A DNA stretch of 10,680 nt. Origin: Roseburia sp. Lineage in GTDB: Bacteria; Bacillota; Clostridia; Lachnospirales; Lachnospiraceae. The first letter of the stretch is position 1. Each line of letters starts with the position of its first letter. The notes under the pieces are model-generated. The model had not been told where the DNA came from, did no database searches, and was given only the letters and a program-made list of their open reading frames with translations. The position numbers were made by a program, and so were the translations under genes. The stretch lies in assembly GCA_017621905.1 (NCBI GenBank), contig JAGASC010000036.1:1-10680 (forward strand), given 5' to 3'. Shown in pieces: positions 1 to 6,561 of the stretch.

Positions 1-1
1 G

Positions 2-889
2 CAGATTGTGGGAGGCAGTAACCGGATGGTAAATGAGGCATCACCGATTGTGGATGCCCGTCTTTCGGATGGTTCCCGAGTCAACATTGTGTTAGAGCCC
101 ATTGCGTTAGACGGTTCTGCTATATCGATCCGGAAATTCCCCCGGGAACCCATTCGTATGGCGGATCTGATTGCCATGGAAACATTGACTTTGGAAGCTG
201 CGGAGGCGCTTAAAGTGCTGGTGGAGGCCGGGTACAATATTTTTATCTCCGGTGGTACGGGTTCCGGAAAAACCACCTTTTTGAATGCGCTTTCGCAGTA
301 TATTCCCGGGGAAGAACGGATTATTACCATTGAAGATTCAGCGGAGCTGCAGCTTTTGGACAAGCCGAATCTGGTGCGTCTTGAAACCAGAAACAGGAAC
401 ACGCCGGAAGTGGTGCCGGTCACCATCCGGGATTTGATTCGGACTGCATTGCGAATGCGGCCCAGCCGGATTATCGTGGGAGAGTGCCGCGGCGCGGAGG
501 CATTGGATGTATTGTGGGCGATGAATACCGGTCATGACGGCAGCCTGTCCACCGGCCATGCCAATTCCAGCAGGGATATGCTGGGGCGTCTTGAGACGAT
601 GGTCCTTATGGGGATGGAGCTGCCGCTGGCGGCGATTCGCAGTCAGATTGCTTCCGGCATTGACATTCTGGTACATCTTGGAAGACTGCGGGATAAAAGC
701 AGAAAAGTTTTAAGCATTGCGGAGGTGGAAGGAATCTCGGAGGGGGAAATTATGCTCAATGAACTCTTTTGTTTTGTGGAAAAAGGAAGCTCTAAGGGCA
801 AGGTCTGTGGACAACTGGTTCGCAGGGGGAGACTCATTCATACAGAGAAATGCAGTCTTGCTGGAGTTACATTTCCGGAGAATGAGTAG
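2..889 (+). CDS. cpaF: CpaF/TadA-type pilus assembly ATPase, 3' part
   Basis: This is the C-terminal part of the hexameric type II/IV secretion ATPase that powers Tad (Flp) pilus assembly at the cytoplasmic face of the membrane. The frame is open to the left edge of the window, so the true start lies upstream; a GTG at 8 is internal to the family alignment. The visible 295 residues begin in the conserved stretch IVDARLSDGSRVN. They contain the Walker A motif GGTGSGKT (bases 251-274), an Asp-box/Walker B region around RIIVGECRGAEALD, and the His-box segment MNTGHDGSLSTGHANS, all typical of CpaF/TadA. Most relatives have VGEVRG where this protein has VGECRG. TadB follows after a 55-base gap, so co-transcription is expected. 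The family call is secure; the N-terminal domain cannot be judged. Confidence 0.95.
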   Translation, partial: QIVGGSNRMVNEASPIVDARLSDGSRVNIVLEPIALDGSAISIRKFPREPIRMADLIAMETLTLEAAEALKVLVEAGYNIFISGGTGSGKTTFLNALSQYIPGEERIITIEDSAELQLLDKPNLVRLETRNRNTPEVVPVTIRDLIRTALRMRPSRIIVGECRGAEALDVLWAMNTGHDGSLSTGHANSSRDMLGRLETMVLMGMELPLAAIRSQIASGIDILVHLGRLRDKSRKVLSIAEVEGISEGEIMLNELFCFVEKGSSKGKVCGQLVRRGRLIHTEKCSLAGVTFPENE

Positions 890-944
890 GACAGGCAGTG
901 AGAGGCTAAGAAGTTATGTCCTCAGGGCAAAAGGGAGAAGAAGG

Positions 945-1682
945 ATGGATTACAGAAAATATAATTGCATCGGCAGAGAAATTTTAGGCTGTGTTGTGGC
1001 AAGCATTGTTGTGGCAGGGGTTTTAGCCTGGCTGTTCTATCGCTCCTGGCTTGCCCTGGTGCTTGTGACTCCGGTGTACATCGTGGTGTGGAAAAGTTAC
1101 AGAAAAGAAAAAATGCTTCAAAGAAAGACAAGACTGCTGATGGAATTTAAGGACGGAATGCAGGCACTTTCTGCAGCCCTGTATGCAGGATATTCAGTGG
1201 AGAATGCCTGGCGGGAGGCGGAAAAAGAGCTGCGGGAGCTGCACGGTGAAGATTCGCTGATGTGTGTGGAACTGGCACAGCTGAATGCAGCAGTGCGAAT
1301 GAACAGACCGATTGAAAAGGTACTGGAAGAATTTGCGGCGCGCAGCGGATGCGAGGACATAGAGAGTTTTGCGGAAATATTTTCATTTGCCAAAAGAAGC
1401 GGGGGAAATTTTCCGGGAATCATCCGGACAACGGTACAAAAGATGTCGGGCAGAATTGCTGTGGAGCAGGAAATTGCTACAATGCTGGCCGGAAAAAAGC
1501 TGGAGGGCAGGATCATGGATGTCATGCCGGTGGCAATTTTGGCATACCTGAATGTTTCATCGGGGGATTTTCTGGAGGTGCTGTATGGAAATGCTTTGGG
1601 AGTCATTGTCATGACAACGGCATTGGTGGTTTATGCGGGGGCATTGAAGCTGTCAGAGCGGATATTGGACATTCGGGTGTAG
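945..1682 (+). CDS. tadB: TadB-like pilus assembly platform protein (T2SSF family)
   Basis: This is one of two inner-membrane platform proteins thought to couple the CpaF ATPase to pilin insertion. The product of 245 residues has two N-terminal membrane segments (about residues 10-31 and 33-50). A cytoplasmic T2SSF domain follows, opening with FKDGMQALSAALYAGYSVENAW-like sequence near residue 67, and then two C-terminal hydrophobic segments (about 190-206 and 216-236). The ATG at 945 is preferred because the purine-rich AAGGGAGAAGAAGG lies directly upstream. An in-frame ATG at 882 overlaps the cpaF stop but has its GGAG only one base away and would add a basic tail not expected in TadB. The last 10 codons and the stop lie in a 42-bp tandem duplication (see 1649-1732). 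The protein itself looks complete. Confidence 0.9.
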   Translation: MDYRKYNCIGREILGCVVASIVVAGVLAWLFYRSWLALVLVTPVYIVVWKSYRKEKMLQRKTRLLMEFKDGMQALSAALYAGYSVENAWREAEKELRELHGEDSLMCVELAQLNAAVRMNRPIEKVLEEFAARSGCEDIESFAEIFSFAKRSGGNFPGIIRTTVQKMSGRIAVEQEIATMLAGKKLEGRIMDVMPVAILAYLNVSSGDFLEVLYGNALGVIVMTTALVVYAGALKLSERILDIRV

Positions 1683-1732
1683 AATGGATCGCTGTCAGAG
1701 CGGATATTGGACATCTAGGTGTAGAATGGATC
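1649..1732 (+). repeat. 42-bp tandem duplication spanning the tadB stop codon
   Basis: Two head-to-tail units, 1649-1690 and 1691-1732, differ at three adjacent positions only (TTCGGG against TCTAGG). The first unit encodes the last residues of TadB (LSERILDIRV) and the stop at 1680-1682. The second repeats the same codons in the same frame (42 bp is 14 codons) but lies after the stop and has gained a second in-frame TAG. A four-base start of a third unit (GCTG) follows. This looks like a local slippage or recombination duplication of the gene end; no function is evident. Confidence 0.93.
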
Positions 1733-1735
1733 GCT

Positions 1736-1786
1736 GCATGTGAGGAGTTTGGTAAAAAGGTAGCAGTTAAGTATCTGAACTGTTAC
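1736..1786 (+). other. tadB-tadC spacer with hairpin and possible repeat-end relic
   Basis: The 132-base gap between tadB and tadC is long for this operon. After the tandem duplication it holds a segment at 1736-1757 that resembles the conserved end of the dispersed hairpin element at 5995-6020: GCATG, then GGAGTTT, one changed base and GTAAAA, with three extra bases inserted. Just after it lies an imperfect inverted repeat, GTAGCAGTT (1760-1768) against AACTGTTAC (1778-1786), with one G-U pair and a 9-base loop. There is no T-run, so it is not a normal terminator. The relation to the element is suggestive only. Confidence 0.35.
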
Positions 1787-1814
1787 GTAAAAAGATATTG
1801 GGGGAATCTAGGCT

Positions 1815-3098
1815 ATGATCGTATGTGGGATAGGACTGGGGCTATTTATCCTGGTTTGGATGAGGAAAAGAAATCAATTGCCTGCGCAAAAAAGAAAAAT
1901 GCTGTTGATTTTGCTGACAGCGGCTTTTCTGGGACTGGTACTCGGTGTGTATGAACAGCAAAATCCCATTCTTCTGGAGGGAAATGCTTTGGCACGGAAT
2001 GAAAGCGGCGAAGGAGACTATGAACAGGAATTAAAGCTTACGGCAGAGGGGCTTTTGGAGGATTATAGTTATTCTCTGGAAGTACCGGAGCAAAGCTATA
2101 CAAAGGAGGAGGCAGATGTGCTTCTTTCCGGTGCGGCAGAGGAAATACATAAGGAATTCCCCGGGGATAATGCATCCGTCAATGCCATCCGCGGAGCAGT
2201 GCACATACGGGAAGTTTATCAGGACGGAAGGGTGACGGCGGAATGGAACTTTGATAATTATAAAATTATGGATTTTGAAGGAAATGTAATTGCGGAGGAA
2301 CTGCCGGAGGAAGGGGAACTGGTGAAAGCGGAGGTGGAACTGACTTGTGGTGAATATGTCAGGGTAGAGGAATTCTACTTCCGGGTGCTTCCGGAGCTTT
2401 TGGATGAAGAGGGTACCTTTCTTCGCCAGCTTGCCGGCAGCTTAAAGGAGCAGGGGGAAAAGACAGGGACAGAATATCTGGAACTGCCGGGAGAAGTGGG
2501 AGGCTATAAGGTCTCGTGGAGTGTGCCGGGGGAGCATATGCCGGAGAAGGTGTTTTTCTTTGGCGTGTTGTTGGCAGGAATGGTTCCGCTGATGGAGCGA
2601 AGCCGGGCCGAGGAGCGAAAGAAAAAAAGATGCAGGCAGATGGAACTGGAGTACCCGGAGCTGGTCAGCAAACTGGCGCTTCTTCTGGGGGCAGGAATGA
2701 CATTGCAGGGTGCATGGAGGAAGATCGCGCTGTCTTATCAGGAAAAAAGAAAAGAAGATGCATTTGTGCCTATGCCGGCCTATGAGGAAATGCTGGTTAC
2801 CAGTCATGAAATGGAGAGCGGGATTGGAGAAGAACGGGCCTATGAGCGGTTCGGAGAACGATGCGGATTACCTTCTTACCGGAGACTCGGCAATCTGCTG
2901 AGCCAGAATCTGCGCAAAGGAGGCCCGGGAATTACCGCACTCTTAGAAACAGAGGCAGAGGCTGCATTTGAGGAGCGGAAGAATCTGGCGAAGGAATACG
3001 GGGAAGAGGCCGCCACAAAGCTGCTTTTTCCGATGATACTTATGTTGGGAATTGTCCTTGTGATATTGATTGTGCCGGCGATTATGACGTTTCAGTAA
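1815..3098 (+). CDS. tadC: TadC-like platform protein with large extracytoplasmic insertion
   Basis: This is the second T2SSF-type platform protein of the Tad system, 427 residues long. Residues 1-16 and 29-46 are membrane segments, as in TadC. They are followed by a hydrophilic, acidic stretch of about 200 residues (47-244), then a membrane segment (246-260), a cytoplasmic T2SSF domain beginning near residue 278 (YPELVSKLALLLGAGMTLQGAW) and a hydrophobic C-terminus (402-424). The inserted region holds a beta-rich pattern at about 129-194 (EWNFDNYKIMDFEGNV, then alternating strands ending in FYFRVLP) that resembles atrophied bacterial Ig-like domains; this is my inference. The ATG at 1815 has GGGGGAA about 9 bases upstream. 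Ordinary TadC proteins of about 290-330 residues lack such an insertion. Gene order after TadB supports the role. Confidence 0.85.
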   Translation: MIVCGIGLGLFILVWMRKRNQLPAQKRKMLLILLTAAFLGLVLGVYEQQNPILLEGNALARNESGEGDYEQELKLTAEGLLEDYSYSLEVPEQSYTKEEADVLLSGAAEEIHKEFPGDNASVNAIRGAVHIREVYQDGRVTAEWNFDNYKIMDFEGNVIAEELPEEGELVKAEVELTCGEYVRVEEFYFRVLPELLDEEGTFLRQLAGSLKEQGEKTGTEYLELPGEVGGYKVSWSVPGEHMPEKVFFFGVLLAGMVPLMERSRAEERKKKRCRQMELEYPELVSKLALLLGAGMTLQGAWRKIALSYQEKRKEDAFVPMPAYEEMLVTSHEMESGIGEERAYERFGERCGLPSYRRLGNLLSQNLRKGGPGITALLETEAEAAFEERKNLAKEYGEEAATKLLFPMILMLGIVLVILIVPAIMTFQ

Positions 3099-3110
3099 CT
3101 GCGCAGAACA

Positions 3111-3196
3111 GTCCTATGCATTTACTGCATAGGACGTATGAAAATGTAGAACAGCCATGAGCAAGCCCCATCGCGGAGCGATTTTCATGGGCTTGC
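3111..3196 (+). repeat. Two consecutive hairpins in the tadC-flp spacer
   Basis: The 164-base gap before the pilin gene holds two strong inverted repeats. The first is a perfect 10-bp stem, GTCCTATGCA (3111-3120) and TGCATAGGAC (3126-3135), with loop TTTAC. The second has an outer stem GCAAGCCC (3161-3168) and GGGCTTGC (3189-3196) enclosing a small inner stem ATCGC/GCGAT (3170-3174, 3178-3182). An alternative pairing, CCATGA (3155-3160) with TCATGG (3185-3190), competes with the outer stem. Neither stem is followed by a T-run. Possible roles are an RNA stability or processing element that sets pilin expression apart from tadC, or a mobile repeat. The core of the first stem, TTTACTGCAT, recurs in the element at 10540-10648. 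No clear promoter was recognised in the remaining spacer. Confidence 0.8.
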
Positions 3197-3245
3197 GGTC
3201 GTAATTATGAAGGAACTGAATAATTACACGTTTCAAATGTAAATG

Positions 3246-3252
3246 AAAGGAG
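3246..3252 (+). promoter_or_regulatory. Ribosome binding site fixing the GTG start of the pilin gene
   Basis: AAAGGAG lies 10 bases before the GTG at 3263. The only nearby ATG (3243) is in another frame and runs into a stop after seven codons, so this site decides in favour of the GTG start. Confidence 0.75.
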
Positions 3253-3262
3253 AAACTTTACT

Positions 3263-3430
3263 GTGAGAGGATTTCGAGAATTTATTGCAGAAGAAGATGG
3301 AATCGGAGTTGTGGAAATTATTTTGATACTTGTGGTTTTGATCGGGCTGGTATTGATTTTTAAAAAACAGCTTACAAACCTGGTAAATGATATTTTTGAC
3401 ACGATTACAGACAAAGCAGGTAATGTGTAA
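3263..3430 (+). CDS. flp: Flp1-like pilin, small fibre subunit
   Basis: The 55-residue product is the likely structural subunit of the pilus. A short basic/acidic leader (MRGFREFIAEEDG) is followed by IGVVEIILILVVLIGLVLIF, one long hydrophobic helix, and a polar tail. Cutting after Gly13 puts Glu18 at position +5 of the mature protein, as in Flp/type IVb pilins. The usual Tyr after that Glu is replaced by Ile, as in the Flp1-like family of Firmicutes. The gene starts with GTG, has a good ribosome binding site (3246-3252) and sits between the platform genes and the TadG/TadE-like genes, exactly where a pilin is expected. The prepilin peptidase at 6148 is its probable processing enzyme. The two hairpins upstream may adjust its expression. 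Function is inferred from form and context. Confidence 0.85.
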   Translation: MRGFREFIAEEDGIGVVEIILILVVLIGLVLIFKKQLTNLVNDIFDTITDKAGNV

Positions 3431-3464
3431 GCAAAGTAACAGTTCAGAAAGGGGGAGAAAATAA

Positions 3465-5093
3465 ATGAGAGCGAAAGGAAGTATTACAGTATTTGCGGCG
3501 CTTGCGCTTATGCTGGTGGCGTCCTTTTTGTTCGCGCTGCTGGAGGCGGGGCGGGTCTATGGTCTTGATACCCGGGCGGATATGGTTTCGCAGCTTTCAT
3601 TGGAGTCGGTTTGTGCGGAATATCAGTCCGGTCTGTGGGAAGACTATCATTTGCTCTGCCTGGATGGAGCTTACGGGGGTGATAGCTTTTCTATGGAATA
3701 TGTCAGCAGTACGTTGAATGGACGGGTGAAACGTAATTTGGGGGGAGAAAACAGTTTTTTCAATATGACGTTGGAAGAGGCGGAGCCGGTAGAATATCAG
3801 CTGCTTACGGATGGGGACGGAACGGTTTTTCTGAAACGGGTAGTGAAATATATGAAAGAGAATCTTCCTGCGGAGGCGGCAAAGCTGATTTATGAAAAAT
3901 ACCTGCAGGGGGATGCTGTGGAACAGGAGGGAATCCCGGAAGATAGTGTAGAAGCGGCACAGAAGGCCATTGAAGATGCGAGAGAGCAGATGGAAAAAGG
4001 TACGGATGGCGAAGTTTCAAAGGTACAAGCGGAGAAAGGCGCAGAAGGTGTGGCTGCAGAGGTACAAGCGGAAATGGGCTTAGTAGGCGTAGCTACAAAA
4101 GTACAGATTGAAAAGGGCACAGATGGTGAAAGCGAAAAATTCGTGGAAACAGCAGCAGGCGGCAATTCCGAAAGTACGGATGGAAATACACAGCAGGAGA
4201 GTACAATAGAGGTTGAAAATCCGCTGGAGATAGTTTTGAAAATAAAACAGAATGCACTGCTTGGTCTGGTGGTGGAAGATACCGGCGGGCTGTCAACAAA
4301 AGAAGTGGATCTTTCGGAAGGCTTGCTGAAAAGAGAATGCCTGCAGGGAACAGATACCGGGGAAGAAGATATTGGTTGGTATGAAAAAATTCTGGTTTTA
4401 GAATATCTGGACGGATATTTTTCTGATTACAACCAGCCGGCAGAGGAGCATGCGCTGGCGTATGAACTGGAGTATGTCCTGTGTGGTAAGGAGTCAGATG
4501 CAGCTAATCTGGAGGGGGTGGTAAAACGGCTGCTGCTGGTGCGGGAAGCAGCTAATGTGGCACATATTCTTGCGGATACGGTAAAACGGGAAGAAGCCAT
4601 GATGGTTGCCACTTCTCTGGCAGGTTTTACCGGAAATCCAGCGGTGGTAAAGGTGGTACAAATTGGGGTGGTGGCTGCCTGGGCATATGTGGAAAGCCTG
4701 CTGGACATACGCGCGCTGCTGGCGGGAGATAAAATCGCACTGATCAAAAGTGATGCCCAGTGGACGGTGCAGACAGAGAATCTTCTGGAATCATTTGAGA
4801 TGTCTGCAAAAGCCAAAAATTGTACCAATGGGCTCTCTTATCAGAGTTATTTGAAGCAATTTTTGTTTTTTATGGACCAAAGCAAGCTGGCTTACCGCAT
4901 GATGGACATGATAGAGCAGAATCTCCGGCTCTCGCCGGAATATGAGGAATGCCGTATGGATTATATGATATGCAGAATAAAATATCAGCTGCAATATAGT
5001 GCGAAACCACTGTTTTCCGGCATCTCTGTTCTTGGAAGGTTAAATGCGCAGTATTTGGACTTCTGTGAGACAACACAGTTTTCCTATTATTAG
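3465..5093 (+). CDS. TadG/DUF5702-like pilus-associated protein
   Basis: The 542-residue protein starts MRAKGSITVFAALALM: a short basic leader, a Gly-Ser junction and one hydrophobic segment (about residues 6-27), followed by a large extracytoplasmic region. This is the layout of TadG-like proteins and of the DUF5702 family found in clostridial tad loci. The position +5 after the Gly is Phe, not Glu, so processing by the prepilin peptidase is uncertain. An acidic low-complexity linker with four 13-residue repeats (bases 3993-4148) splits the outer region. The part after residue 240 is helical in appearance and contains a hydrophobic stretch near residues 395-415 (AVVKVVQIGVVAAWAYVESL). GGGGGAG 8 bases before the ATG supports the start. 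It may anchor or cap the pilus at the cell surface, but the molecular role of the family is not known. Confidence 0.8.
   Translation: MRAKGSITVFAALALMLVASFLFALLEAGRVYGLDTRADMVSQLSLESVCAEYQSGLWEDYHLLCLDGAYGGDSFSMEYVSSTLNGRVKRNLGGENSFFNMTLEEAEPVEYQLLTDGDGTVFLKRVVKYMKENLPAEAAKLIYEKYLQGDAVEQEGIPEDSVEAAQKAIEDAREQMEKGTDGEVSKVQAEKGAEGVAAEVQAEMGLVGVATKVQIEKGTDGESEKFVETAAGGNSESTDGNTQQESTIEVENPLEIVLKIKQNALLGLVVEDTGGLSTKEVDLSEGLLKRECLQGTDTGEEDIGWYEKILVLEYLDGYFSDYNQPAEEHALAYELEYVLCGKESDAANLEGVVKRLLLVREAANVAHILADTVKREEAMMVATSLAGFTGNPAVVKVVQIGVVAAWAYVESLLDIRALLAGDKIALIKSDAQWTVQTENLLESFEMSAKAKNCTNGLSYQSYLKQFLFFMDQSKLAYRMMDMIEQNLRLSPEYEECRMDYMICRIKYQLQYSAKPLFSGISVLGRLNAQYLDFCETTQFSYY
3993..4148 (+). repeat. 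Four in-frame 39-bp (13-residue) repeats in the DUF5702-like gene
   Basis: The units start at 3993, 4032, 4071 and 4110. They read EKGTDGEVSKVQA, EKGAEGVAAEVQA, EMGLVGVATKVQI and EKGTDGESEKFVE. The shared pattern is E-K/M-G-x-x-G with a later K/E-V-Q in the first three. The DNA has diverged more than a fresh duplication would, and units 1 and 4 share the EKGTDGE opening. It probably forms an extended linker of variable length outside the cell. Confidence 0.9.
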
Positions 5094-5111
5094 AGGAAAG
5101 GCAGGTGTGTC

Positions 5112-6011
5112 GTGGTGCTTCTTTTGGAAAGAAACAAACTAACTCAAAAAAACTACACATATAAACCTCTCCCTGGGCGTGTACAAATAAGAAGGAAGAT
5201 AAGTTACTCTAAAAAAGAGGCACCACGATGCATCTGCTGTGCGGGGTCATTTACTCTGGAGGCAGCGGTCATTATGCCGTTGCTCGCCTGCTTTTTTGTC
5301 AGTATTCTGTTCTTTTTCCGGGTTATGCAGGTGCAGCTGGAGGTACAAAAGGCGCTGGATGATACGGGAAGAAAATTGGCGGTCTGTCTGCCGGCGGATG
5401 ATGAAACATTCATAGATGATGCGGCAGGCAGAGTAGCGGCGGAAATTTTATTAAAAAAAGAACTGACGGGAAGAGAAGAAGCAGAACAGTATATTACTGG
5501 CGGCATCGCAGGAGTCAGCCTGACAGGGTCAAAGTTCGAGGAGGAGAACGTGTGCCTGCGGGCAAACTATCGAATCAGGCTGCCAGTCAGCCTGATTGCG
5601 GTTTCCGATATTAAAGTGGTCTTGAAGACAGAGTGCAGAAAGTGGACTGGTTTTAGCGTAGATGGAGCAGAGGAAGGGACAGATGTCTGGGTATATATAA
5701 CGGAAACAGGTACGGTATATCATAAGACGAAATCCTGCACCCATCTGGCGTTGTCGATTCGGGCGGTGAATCAGGAGGAAGTGGATCAACTGCGCAATGA
5801 AAGCGGAGAGCGCTATAGTGCCTGCCTTTTGTGTGAGGAATCCGAAAATATAAGAGGAAGAGTGTATATTACCAACCTGGGAAACCGTTACCATATGGAT
5901 TTGAATTGCAGTGGAATAAAACGAACGATAATGATGGTCCGCCTTTCAGAAGTAGAAGGGCGTCCTGTCTGCAGCAAGTGTGGGATGCAGGAAAGCATGG
6001 GAGTTTCGTAA
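5112..6011 (+). CDS. TadE-like pseudopilin with two C-terminal Cys/His modules
   Basis: The 299-residue protein has a long basic N-terminal tail, then a TadE-type junction G45-SFTLEAAVIMPLL with Glu at +5 and one hydrophobic segment (about 50-70). It is therefore probably a minor pseudopilin with the remainder outside the membrane. The C-terminal third carries a duplicated module. Copy 1 has YH (203-204), C209 and C238-x2-C241; copy 2 has YH (260-261), C266 and C287-x2-C290. Each begins with VYIT and a Gly. The H-x4-C plus C-x2-C spacing suggests a metal site or redox-sensitive knuckle; ligand identity is inferred. The GTG at 5112 is the best start (AGGAAAGG and GGCAGG upstream), giving an unusually long 45-residue leader. 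The last residues MGVS and the TAA come from the end of a dispersed repeat (5995-6119). Confidence 0.82.
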   Translation: MVLLLERNKLTQKNYTYKPLPGRVQIRRKISYSKKEAPRCICCAGSFTLEAAVIMPLLACFFVSILFFFRVMQVQLEVQKALDDTGRKLAVCLPADDETFIDDAAGRVAAEILLKKELTGREEAEQYITGGIAGVSLTGSKFEEENVCLRANYRIRLPVSLIAVSDIKVVLKTECRKWTGFSVDGAEEGTDVWVYITETGTVYHKTKSCTHLALSIRAVNQEEVDQLRNESGERYSACLLCEESENIRGRVYITNLGNRYHMDLNCSGIKRTIMMVRLSEVEGRPVCSKCGMQESMGVS

Positions 6012-6119
6012 AAGTGATGCAAAGCCTCCAGAGGAGGCTCTCATGCTGTGAACAGCAGAGCGAACAAGTTCGCTCTGCGAGTGAGCGGTTCTGATTGGAA
6101 GTGGTGAAATAGATAGAAA
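5995..6119 (-). repeat. Dispersed hairpin element, copy A
   Basis: This 125-bp element matches the segment 10540-10648 in inverted orientation. Its 5995-6021 end matches 10648-10622 with one mismatch in 27. Its 6077-6119 end matches 10581-10540 with three mismatches and one gap, including an exact 21-bp core (6077-6097). The interior (6022-6076) is unrelated to the other copy and holds two hairpins: AGCCTCC/GGAGGCT (6023-6029, 6033-6039) and a perfect 11-bp stem, GCAGAGCGAAC/GTTCGCTCTGC (6055-6065, 6068-6078). It fills the gap between the TadE-like gene and the prepilin peptidase and overlaps the last 17 bases of the former. No open frame or transposase lies inside. It looks like a non-autonomous mobile or REP-like element. 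Confidence 0.88.
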
Positions 6120-6147
6120 GAAAGCGATATGGGGATAGGAGAATGTA

Positions 6148-6561
6148 ATGATAGGGGATACGGTGATATTGGGGGTACTGGCAATCTCAGCATACAGAGA
6201 TTGGATGGAAAAAAAGATATACATATATGGACCGATATTTTGCGGGATAATCGGGATATTGCTGCATGTTTTGTTTCAGGAGCGCACCCTTGCAGATATG
6301 TTAGGAGGGGCAGCAGTGGGGGCAGCAGTGCTTCTCGTTGCCTGGCTGGGCAGGGAGTGTGTCGGAATTGGTGACGGGATAATCCTGGTGGTCAGTGGTG
6401 TCTTTTTGGGGTTTTGGAGAAATTTGACGCTTCTGCTGACGGCGCTGGTGCTGGCGGCAATGGCAGCATTGTTTCTCTTAGTGGTAAAAAGAAAGGAGAG
6501 AAAGTACAGGCTGCCGTTTGTCCCCTTTTTGCTGGCGGCGTACCTGATGCAGCTGATATGA
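6148..6561 (+). CDS. Prepilin peptidase (A24 family, CpaA/TadV-like)
   Basis: This is a small membrane aspartic protease of 137 residues that would cut the leader of the Flp pilin and the TadE-like pseudopilins. It has the minimal peptidase domain without the N-methylating half, as is usual for Tad systems. The two catalytic aspartates are visible: D18 in AISAYRDWMEKKIYI and D76 in the GIGD motif (GxGD). About five hydrophobic segments cover most of the rest (1-14, 28-43, 52-68, 77-88, 93-112), ending with FVPFLLAAYL. AGGAG lies 6 bases before the ATG. Its stop overlaps the start of the next gene (ATGA). The dispersed hairpin element separates it from the upstream gene, so its expression may depend on readthrough past that element. 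Confidence 0.92.
   Translation: MIGDTVILGVLAISAYRDWMEKKIYIYGPIFCGIIGILLHVLFQERTLADMLGGAAVGAAVLLVAWLGRECVGIGDGIILVVSGVFLGFWRNLTLLLTALVLAAMAALFLLVVKRKERKYRLPFVPFLLAAYLMQLI

Noticed and set aside
1349..1954. Open frame of 201 codons across the end of tadB and the start of tadC
   Set aside because: It lies in another frame of two clear genes, and its middle is simply the 42-bp duplication read out of frame. It has no ribosome binding site and no recognisable domain.
3890..4165. Minus-strand frame of 91 codons with PSAPFSACTF-like repeats
   Set aside because: It is the complement of the 13-residue repeat region in the DUF5702-like gene and has no independent coding signs.
5995..6119. CRISPR array or riboswitch in the hairpin-rich spacer
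   Set aside because: There are no regularly spaced direct repeats, and the matching copy at 10540 has a different interior, so there is no conserved aptamer.
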